From contig JAJYSJ010000003.1 of assembly GCA_021793645.1 (NCBI GenBank), forward strand, positions 108,993 through 172,992: DNA of 64,000 bases. Reading direction: 5' to 3'. A program made the translations under genes and the position numbers. The notes under the pieces were generated by a model. It did no database searches. It saw nothing but the letters and a program-made list of their open reading frames with translations, and was not told where the DNA came from. Shown here one piece after another: positions 57,084 through 64,000 of the stretch; positions within the stretch are counted from its first letter, which is position 1; every line of letters starts with the position of its first letter. Source of the DNA: Bacillota bacterium. Lineage in GTDB: Bacteria; Bacillota; Sulfobacillia; JAJZYS01; JAJYTV01.

Positions 57084-58328
57084 TCAGCCGGCGTACTCCG
57101 GATAGAGGGGAAAGCGGCGGCACAGATCCCCGACCGCTGCCCGGATCTCCGCAAGGCGCGTTGGCTGTTGCCGCGCCTGGATCGCAGCGTCGATGTAACG
57201 CGCCACATCACGCATCTCGGCCTCTCCCATGCCACGAGTCGTTGCGGCAGCTGTGCCGATGCGCACTCCGCTCGTCACGAAGGGTGAGCGCTTCTCGCCC
57301 GGGACGGTATTCTTGTTTACGGTGATGCCCGCGTGCTCAAGCGCATGCTCAGCATCCTTGCCGGTCAGGTCGTCGCGGTCGACGAACGAGAGGAGCAGCA
57401 GATGATTGTCTGTCCCCCCGGAGACCAGGCGATAGCCGAGGGTGAGGAGTTCGCGCGCCAGCGCATTCGCATTGCGCACAATCTGATGCTGATACTCCTT
57501 GAACGCTGGCTGCATCGCCTCGCGGAACGCGACCGCCTTCGCCGCAATGACATGCTCGAGGGGACCGCCCTGCAGGCCCGGGAAGACCGCTTTGTCGACC
57601 TTCGGTCCAAGCTCCGCGGTCGAGAGTACGAAGCCGCCGCGCGGCCCGCGCAAGGTCTTGTGCGTCGTCGATGTGACGAGGTCGGCATGGCCGACCGGCG
57701 TCGGATGGACGCCGGCGGCAACAAGACCCGCGATGTGAGCCATGTCGACCATCAGTCGCGCTCCCACTTCATCGGCGATCGCCCGCAGGCGCGGGAAATC
57801 GATGATGCGCGGATACGCCGAAGCGCCGGCGACGATCAGCTTCGGGTGGTGTGCGAGGGCGAGCTCGCGCACCTCCTCGTAGTTGATCTGCTCGGTTGCG
57901 GGGTCCAGACCGTAGGCGACGAAGTGGTAATCCTGCCCGGAAAAGTTCACGGGGCTGCCGTGCGTGAGGTGGCCGCCCTCGCTGAGGCGCATGCCGAGCA
58001 CCGTGTCGCCCTGTGCGATCACGGCATGGTACGCCGCCATGTTGGCCTGCGCGCCAGCGTGCGGCTGGACGTTGGCGTGCTCTGCCGAGAACAGGGCGCA
58101 AGCCCGGCTACGGGCCAGTTCCTCGACCTGGTCCACAACAGCGCAGCCGCCGTAGTAGCGCTTTCCAGGATACCCTTCGGCGTACTTATTGGTCAGCACC
58201 GTGCCCATCGCCTCGAGCACGGCGCTCGAGGTGAAGTTCTCCGATGCGATCAGTTCGAGCGTATCGCGCTGCCGATCGAGCTCCTGCTGGATCAGCGCTG
58301 CAATCTCGGGATCCACGTCCCTCAGCAT
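57084..58328 (-). CDS. glyA: Serine hydroxymethyltransferase
   Basis: [59 protein letters not shown]. Confidence 0.98.
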   Translation of the reverse strand: MLRDVDPEIAALIQQELDRQRDTLELIASENFTSSAVLEAMGTVLTNKYAEGYPGKRYYGGCAVVDQVEELARSRACALFSAEHANVQPHAGAQANMAAYHAVIAQGDTVLGMRLSEGGHLTHGSPVNFSGQDYHFVAYGLDPATEQINYEEVRELALAHHPKLIVAGASAYPRIIDFPRLRAIADEVGARLMVDMAHIAGLVAAGVHPTPVGHADLVTSTTHKTLRGPRGGFVLSTAELGPKVDKAVFPGLQGGPLEHVIAAKAVAFREAMQPAFKEYQHQIVRNANALARELLTLGYRLVSGGTDNHLLLLSFVDRDDLTGKDAEHALEHAGITVNKNTVPGEKRSPFVTSGVRIGTAAATTRGMGEAEMRDVARYIDAAIQARQQPTRLAEIRAAVGDLCRRFPLYPEYAG

Positions 58329-59035
58329 CCTTCGCCCTCCTGTCTAAGCTCCCACCAGTCCTGAAAGGCCGCATGCAGCGCATTGCGCACCGCACGCCGC
58401 GGGATCTCGCGGCCAACCGCTTCCCATAGCCCGATCGCCCTCCGCTGCATGCCCTCTACGTAGGCCTGTGGGTCTCCCGCCCCGAAGACGGCGGCCCAGA
58501 GCGCGTAGTCGAGCGTCAACGGCAGGGCGCCATGCTGCAAGAGTACGCCTCCGCGGCGCACTTGCGCAGATCCGAGCAGCTTCCTCCCACCCACCTCGAT
58601 CTCATACCAGGAGGGCTGCGCAAAGCAGTTCGCGTCCGCTTCTGCGGACCCTGGTGCCCCCGCGAGGTCAACCTCGGCTCCAAGGCAGCGCAGCGCAGAG
58701 ACGAGCGCCTGCGCGATCTGCAGGTAGGTCGCCCGCACGTCTCCGGGAAGTGCACTCTGCAGGGCGGCAAAAGCGTACGTGACCTCATGCTGGTGCAAGA
58801 CAGCGCGCCCCCCCGTGGGACGCCGCACGAGGTCGACGCCGAGCGCCCTGAGGCGTTCGGCGTCAAAGGGCGAGGAATCCTGTGCGTAGCCCAGCGATAG
58901 CGTGGGACGTCGCCAACCGTAAAGCCGCAGGCGGGCGATGCCGTCCGCCTGGACCATCTGTGCAACCTTTACGTCCCGCGCCATGTTGAAGGCACCTGAC
59001 CTCTCGCCTTCGCGCAGGATGCGCAGCTCAGCCAC
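58322..59035 (-). CDS. lipM: LipM-type octanoyltransferase / lipoate-protein ligase A family
   Basis: [62 protein letters not shown] (Cys in the LipM-type position). Confidence 0.85.
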   Translation of the reverse strand: MAELRILREGERSGAFNMARDVKVAQMVQADGIARLRLYGWRRPTLSLGYAQDSSPFDAERLRALGVDLVRRPTGGRAVLHQHEVTYAFAALQSALPGDVRATYLQIAQALVSALRCLGAEVDLAGAPGSAEADANCFAQPSWYEIEVGGRKLLGSAQVRRGGVLLQHGALPLTLDYALWAAVFGAGDPQAYVEGMQRRAIGLWEAVGREIPRRAVRNALHAAFQDWWELRQEGEGC

Positions 59036-60473
59036 CGATGGTCTGGCGCAGCTTGGGCTCGCGCACGGCCTTCGCCTCGTCGAGACGGCCGACACTTGCG
59101 TGATGCGGCGCCGTCTTGACGACGTCCGGCTCCGCGTACGCCTCCTTGAGGATGCCGAGCAGGATGTCCGAAAAAGCGTCCAGCGTCTCGCGCGTCTCTG
59201 TTTCGGTCGGTTCGAGCATCATGGCCTCGTCGACGATCAGCGGGAAGTAGACGGTGGGCGGATGCACACCAAAATCCAGAAGCCGCTTCGCGATGTCCAG
59301 CGTGCGCACGCCCGTCGAGCGCTTGAGGTCCTTCGGCGGTGCAATCACGAACTCGTGCTTGGGAATGCGCTCGAAGGGGAATTGGAACGCGGCCTTGAGT
59401 CGGGCGAGCAGGTAGTTCGCGTTCAGCACCGCGTCGTCGGCGACGCCGCGCAGTCCATCCCCACCCAACGAGTGGATGTAGGTGTAGGCACGCACCAGCA
59501 TGCCGAAGTTCCCATAGAAAGAGCGCATCTGGCCGATCGACTGCGCAATGTCGTAATCGAGGCCGTAGCTCCCGTCGTCGCGGCGCGCGATGACAGGCAT
59601 CGGGAGGAAGTCCCGCAGCGCAACCTTCACACCAACGGGCCCAGACCCCGGACCGCCGCCGCCATGCGGCGTCGAGAAGGTCTTGTGCAAGTTGAGGTGT
59701 ACGACGTCGAAGCCCATGTCGCCGGGGCGCGAGCGTCCGAGGACTGCATTGAGGTTGGCCCCGTCGTAGTAGAGCAGCCCTCCGGCACCATGTACGGTGG
59801 CCGCGATCTCAGAGATCCGCTCGTCAAACAGGCCGAGCGTGTTGGGGTTCGTGAGCATGAGAGCGGCCGTCTTCTCGGAGACGACCTGACGCAGCGCGTC
59901 AAGGTCGACGCCGCCGCGGTCGTCAGAGGGGACGTGCACAACCTCAAAGCCGGCCATTGCCGCCGTCGCCGGGTTCGTGCCATGCGCGGAGTCCGGCACA
60001 ATCACCTGCGTACGGCCCATGTCGCCGCGAGCACGGTGGTAGGCTCGGATCATCAGGATGCCCGTCAGTTCCCCATGGGCGCCTGCAGCCGGCTGCAAGG
60101 AGACAGCGTCCATGCCGGTGATCTCCTGCAAGTCACCCTGCAGCTCCCACATCAGCTGGAGCGCTCCCTGCACAGTCTCCTCGGCCTGGTAGGGGTGCAG
60201 CGCGGCGAAGCCAGCGAAGCGCGCGGTGTCTTCGTTGATCTTCGGGTTGTACTTCATCGTGCATGACCCGAGAGGGTAGAAGCCCGAGTCGACGCCGTGG
60301 TTGCGATGGCTCAGTTCGGTGAAGTGCCGGACGACCTGGATCTCCGCGAGCTCCGGCAGCGGGAGATCTTGGCGCAGGGATGATGCCGGCAGGTACTTCT
60401 CGAGGTCAACCCTGCGCTCTGGCAGATAGGAAGTGCGGCGCCCCGGCTCGTGTTCTTCAAAGATCGTCTTCAT
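59028..60473 (-). CDS. gcvPB: Glycine dehydrogenase (decarboxylating) subunit 2
   Basis: [63 protein letters not shown]. Confidence 0.97.
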   Translation of the reverse strand: MKTIFEEHEPGRRTSYLPERRVDLEKYLPASSLRQDLPLPELAEIQVVRHFTELSHRNHGVDSGFYPLGSCTMKYNPKINEDTARFAGFAALHPYQAEETVQGALQLMWELQGDLQEITGMDAVSLQPAAGAHGELTGILMIRAYHRARGDMGRTQVIVPDSAHGTNPATAAMAGFEVVHVPSDDRGGVDLDALRQVVSEKTAALMLTNPNTLGLFDERISEIAATVHGAGGLLYYDGANLNAVLGRSRPGDMGFDVVHLNLHKTFSTPHGGGGPGSGPVGVKVALRDFLPMPVIARRDDGSYGLDYDIAQSIGQMRSFYGNFGMLVRAYTYIHSLGGDGLRGVADDAVLNANYLLARLKAAFQFPFERIPKHEFVIAPPKDLKRSTGVRTLDIAKRLLDFGVHPPTVYFPLIVDEAMMLEPTETETRETLDAFSDILLGILKEAYAEPDVVKTAPHHASVGRLDEAKAVREPKLRQTIGG

Positions 60474-61810
60474 GACGCCATCCCCCGCAGTTCTTGCACG
60501 AGATGATCGATCTCTTCCGGCGTGCGCCGTTCGGTTACGCTGAAGAGAACATGATCTGGCAATTCGGGATAGAACCGTCCGAGGTTCAAGGGACCGAGGA
60601 CGCCCCGCTGCAGCAGCGCCTTTTGCAGCTGCGCCGGCGGCACCGAGGTGCGCAATGCGAGCTCGAACCCGAACGAGCCATCGAAGGCGCGCTGGAAGCC
60701 GCTGGCCCCCTTGAGCCCATCCGCAAGCCGATGAGCGCCCTCGATCGACAGAGCGGCCGCCTGCCGCAGGCCGGCCGGGCCGAGCAGCGAGACGTACACG
60801 GTCGCGGCGAGCGCCATGAGGCCCTGGTTCGTACAGATGTTGGACGTCGCTCGCTCGCGGCGGATGTGCTGCTCGCGCGTCTGGAACGTGAGGACGTAGC
60901 CGCGTCGGCCGTCGTGATCGGTCGTCTCCCCGACGATGCGGCCGGGAATGCGGCGCAGATACTCCTTCTTCACACCCATGAAGCCGAGATACGGACCTCC
61001 GAAGGAGAGCGAGATGCCTAAAGGCTGGCCCTCTCCAACGGCGACATCGGCGCCGAACTCTCCGGGCGGGCGCAACACCGCGAGCGACACGGGATCGGCA
61101 ACTGCGATGTAGAGCGCTCCCTGCGCGTGTGCTGCCGCGACGAGGGCCTCGGGCTCCTCCAGCAGCCCAAGGAAGTTCGGGTGCTGAACGATCACGCACG
61201 CCGCGTTCTCCGCGAGCCGCCGCACCTCGTCTGGATCCGTGCGGCCATCGCGAAGCGGAGCCTCGACGACCTCGAGGTTGTGCCCCTCGGCGTAGGTGCG
61301 CAGCACTCCACGGTACTGCGGGTCGACAGAACGCGCCACGACGATGCGCGTCCGTCCCGTGTGTCCGTAGGCGAGCATCGCAGCCTCCGCGACCGCGGTC
61401 GCACCGTCATACAGTGAAGCCTGGGCGACGTCCATGCCGGTCAGGGTGGCGATCAGGGACTGGAACTCGAAGATCACCTGCAGCGTACCCTGGCTGATCT
61501 CTGCCTGGTACGGCGTGTAGGACGTGTAAAACTCCGACCGGCGGAGCATCTCTCCGACGACCGACGGGATGTACCGGTCGTAGGCGCCGCCGCCGAGGAA
61601 TGAGACCATCTGGTCGGTATCCTCGTTCTTTTGCGAAAGGTCGGTGAGGAGACGGCGCACCTCCATCTCAGAGAGGCCATCCGGCAGGTTCAAGGGGCGG
61701 CCCAGCCGGACGGAGTCCGGAATGTCTGCAAAGAGGTCATCGACCGTGCGCGCGCCGATTACGGACAGCATCGCGGCGCGGTCCTCCTCCGTGTGCGGGG
61801 AGAAGCGCAT
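60470..61810 (-). CDS. gcvPA: Glycine dehydrogenase (decarboxylating) subunit 1
   Basis: [93 protein letters not shown]. Confidence 0.97.
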   Translation of the reverse strand: MRFSPHTEEDRAAMLSVIGARTVDDLFADIPDSVRLGRPLNLPDGLSEMEVRRLLTDLSQKNEDTDQMVSFLGGGAYDRYIPSVVGEMLRRSEFYTSYTPYQAEISQGTLQVIFEFQSLIATLTGMDVAQASLYDGATAVAEAAMLAYGHTGRTRIVVARSVDPQYRGVLRTYAEGHNLEVVEAPLRDGRTDPDEVRRLAENAACVIVQHPNFLGLLEEPEALVAAAHAQGALYIAVADPVSLAVLRPPGEFGADVAVGEGQPLGISLSFGGPYLGFMGVKKEYLRRIPGRIVGETTDHDGRRGYVLTFQTREQHIRRERATSNICTNQGLMALAATVYVSLLGPAGLRQAAALSIEGAHRLADGLKGASGFQRAFDGSFGFELALRTSVPPAQLQKALLQRGVLGPLNLGRFYPELPDHVLFSVTERRTPEEIDHLVQELRGMAS

Positions 61811-61811
61811 C

Positions 61812-62189
61812 TCAGTGGCCGCCTTCCTGATGTGATTCGTAGGCGGACGCATCCATCAGACTCGACGCCTCGGCGGCATCGATACCTTCCAGGGCGATGA
61901 TCCAGCCGGCGCCATAGGGGTCCTGGTTGATCAGTTCCGGGTGGTCGACGAGCTCCTGGTTCACCTTCGCGATCTTGCCGGACACGGGGGAGAACAGGTC
62001 GGATACGCTCTTCACGGACTCTACGACGCCGAACGCCTCGCCCTTCTTGAGTTCACGGCCGACCTCCGGGAGTTCAACGAAGACGACGTCGCCGAGCTGG
62101 TCCTGCGCGAACGCGGTAATGCCGATCTGCCCATCCGCACGCAGCCACTCGTGGTCCTCTGTGTAGCGCAGATCTTCCGGTGCGGTCAC
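61812..62189 (-). CDS. gcvH: Glycine cleavage system H protein
   Basis: DLRYTEDHEWLRADGQIGITAFAQDQLGDVVFVELPEVG...GVVESVKSVSDLFSPVSGKI (lipoyl-lysine). Confidence 0.97.
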   Translation of the reverse strand: MTAPEDLRYTEDHEWLRADGQIGITAFAQDQLGDVVFVELPEVGRELKKGEAFGVVESVKSVSDLFSPVSGKIAKVNQELVDHPELINQDPYGAGWIIALEGIDAAEASSLMDASAYESHQEGGH

Positions 62190-63295
62190 TTGCCACTCCT
62201 CCTGTAGAACGGGATCTTGACGACTTCCGCGGGCACCGCGCGCCCGCGCACTTCCACGGCAATCGACGTCCCGGGCTGCGCCAATGCAGCCGGCACATAG
62301 CCGAGGCCGATCGATCCGCCGAGTGTGAGGCTCGGCATGCCGCTCGTGGTGATGCCTACCGTTCGTCCGGCTGCGTCGAGCAGCGGGTAGCCCTGCCGCG
62401 CGATGCCTCGATCCAGCACGCGGTAGCCGATCAGGCGCCGGGCAGGTCCGCCGTCCTCCTGCACCTTGGCCAGTGCGGCATGGCCGATGAAGTCCGGCTT
62501 CTGCAGCTTGACGAAGAACTTGAGGCCGGCCTCCAGAGGGTTGTGCTCACGGTCGAGCTCGTGCCCGTAGAGTGGCAGGCATGCCTCGAAGCGCAGCGAG
62601 TCGCGTGCCCCAAGTCCACACGGCAGCGTCTCCTCCGGCGCGCCGGTTCGCAGGATCTCACGCCAGACGTGCACGGCGTCCTCGGACCGGAGGTAGATCT
62701 CGAAGCCGTCCTCGCCTGTGTAGCCCGTGCGCGAGACGAGCGCGGTGCGCCCCGCCACCTCGACATTCTCCGCTGCATAGAAGAACGCGATCTCGTCTAG
62801 GTTCTTCTCCGTCAGGCGCTGCAGGATCTCCTGCGCCTTCGGACCCTGCAGGGCTATCTGGGCCGTTTCGGCAGAGACATCGCGCACCTGCACGCCGTCC
62901 CCGAACGTTTCCTTTTGCTCCGTCACCCACGCGACGTCCTTCTCCGTGTTCGACGCGTTGACGACCAGCAGTACGCGGTCCTGCAGTCGATAGACGAGAA
63001 GGTCGTCTACCACGCCTCCGTCCGGGTAGCACATTGCCGTATACAGCACCTGGTCCATATTAAGGCGCTGGCAGTTGTTCGTGACCAGGTAGTCGGCGAA
63101 TGCGAGCGCACGATCCCCCGTGCACTCGATCTCGCCCATGTGCGATACATCAAAGAGCCCAGCCCGCTTGCGTACCGCCTCGTGCTCGGCAAGGATGCCT
63201 GCAGTATACTGCACAGGCATATCCCAGCCGCCGAAATCCACCATCCGTCCGCCCAGGGCTAGATGTTCCTCATAGAGCGGTGTCTTCTTGCCCAT
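62186..63295 (-). CDS. gcvT: Glycine cleavage system T protein
   Basis: [74 protein letters not shown]. Confidence 0.97.
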   Translation of the reverse strand: MGKKTPLYEEHLALGGRMVDFGGWDMPVQYTAGILAEHEAVRKRAGLFDVSHMGEIECTGDRALAFADYLVTNNCQRLNMDQVLYTAMCYPDGGVVDDLLVYRLQDRVLLVVNASNTEKDVAWVTEQKETFGDGVQVRDVSAETAQIALQGPKAQEILQRLTEKNLDEIAFFYAAENVEVAGRTALVSRTGYTGEDGFEIYLRSEDAVHVWREILRTGAPEETLPCGLGARDSLRFEACLPLYGHELDREHNPLEAGLKFFVKLQKPDFIGHAALAKVQEDGGPARRLIGYRVLDRGIARQGYPLLDAAGRTVGITTSGMPSLTLGGSIGLGYVPAALAQPGTSIAVEVRGRAVPAEVVKIPFYRRSGK

Positions 63296-63310
63296 CTCAA
63301 ACCTCCTGCC

Positions 63311-64000
63311 TCAGACCATGTTGGGTCGAGGCTGGCTTCCCCACAGGAGCAGCGCCGCCAGCAGACCCGCCACGCCGACACCCGCGGCAGCCAAAAAGAG
63401 CTGCGCGAACACCGGCAGGAAACTTGCGTAGAGCACGGGACCAGCCGCCGTGCCAAGTGCCCGGAAAGTTCCGAGCATGGCAACGGCTGCGCTGCTCTGG
63501 CCCTTCGGCGCAAGCCCCAAAACAAGATACTGCAACGGAGCGCCCATGGTAAGGCCCACTCCGCCCCCAACCAGCACGAGTCCCAGGCCAAGGCCGACCA
63601 TGCCGCCCAAGGCAGGCACGGCATAGGCTCCGCCAGCTAGCAGCAGAAAGCCTGCCGCTAGCACCGGCATTGGACCGACGCGATCGGTAAGCCGCCCACC
63701 CCACCATGAGGTAACGGCAGCCGCCAGGGCCATCGGCAGGAGCGCGACACCCGACTGCACCTCCGTGAGGTGCAGTTCCCTCAGGCCGTAGAGCGGTACG
63801 AAGAGCGCGACGACCATGCCGGCTGCGCTGAGGATCCCGAGCGCGTAGGCGAGGCCCATACCGCCGCGCAAGTCGATCCTGCCGAAGATGGAACCGCTCG
63901 CACTGCGCTCCCAGAAACCGAGGTTCGGCAGCAGCAGCGCGCCGAAGATGATGCTGGCAACGCCGAAGGGAAGGTCGCCCCGGTGAATGAATTCAAAGCC
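63311..64000 (-). CDS. MFS transporter, C-terminal part (5' end beyond window)
   Basis: Multi-TM; WWGGRLTDRVGPMPVLAAGFLLLAGG; frame remains open to the window edge. Confidence 0.85.
   Translation of the reverse strand, partial: GFEFIHRGDLPFGVASIIFGALLLPNLGFWERSASGSIFGRIDLRGGMGLAYALGILSAAGMVVALFVPLYGLRELHLTEVQSGVALLPMALAAAVTSWWGGRLTDRVGPMPVLAAGFLLLAGGAYAVPALGGMVGLGLGLVLVGGGVGLTMGAPLQYLVLGLAPKGQSSAAVAMLGTFRALGTAAGPVLYASFLPVFAQLFLAAAGVGVAGLLAALLLWGSQPRPNMV

Noticed and set aside
1-64000. CRISPR arrays, tRNA/rRNA genes, transposons, prophage
   Set aside because: No regularly spaced repeats, tRNA-like cloverleaf sequence, transposase or phage structural genes were seen; xerD is the housekeeping recombinase.

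Overview
High-GC window from an endospore-forming Firmicutes chromosome. It is almost entirely ordinary coding sequence, mostly on the minus strand. Recognisable blocks, left to right: xerD, ald, spoIIM; a plus-strand GAF/HD-GYP/GGDEF protein; endoQ-like PHP nuclease, nudF, lipB, lipA; a branched-chain 2-oxoacid dehydrogenase operon (bkdB, bkdAB, bkdAA, buk, leucine dehydrogenase, ptb) plus one uncharacterised ORF; spo0A, spoIVB, recN, argR, nadK, HD hydrolase, tlyA, dxs; oapA-like membrane protein; a ~600-nt non-coding interval; ispA, xseB, xseA, folD, nusB, DUF2273, amaP, asp23, accC; the spoIIIAH-AA operon; a plus-strand insert (rocB-like peptidase, leader ORF, ECF sigma factor, membrane-anchored Asp-box propeller); efp, pepQ, aroQ; a pentose-phosphate operon (tkt, tal-pgi fusion, gnd, zwf, pgl, SIS); ybaK, orphan nuoI; glyA, lipM-like, gcvPB, gcvPA, gcvH, gcvT; and a truncated MFS transporter. 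Most notable: (1) the ~600-nt gap between ispA and the oapA-like gene, preceded by a TGTTATAAT extended -10, which fits an OLE (Ornate Large Extremophilic) RNA locus; (2) spoIIIAE interrupted by an in-frame TGA; (3) an ECF sigma operon with a 24-codon coupled leader ORF and a membrane-anchored seven Asp-box propeller as possible sensor/anti-sigma; (4) an HD-GYP protein with a degenerate GGDEF domain. No CRISPR arrays, tRNAs, rRNAs, transposons or prophage were seen. All calls are from reading the sequence and supplied translations; no searches were run.
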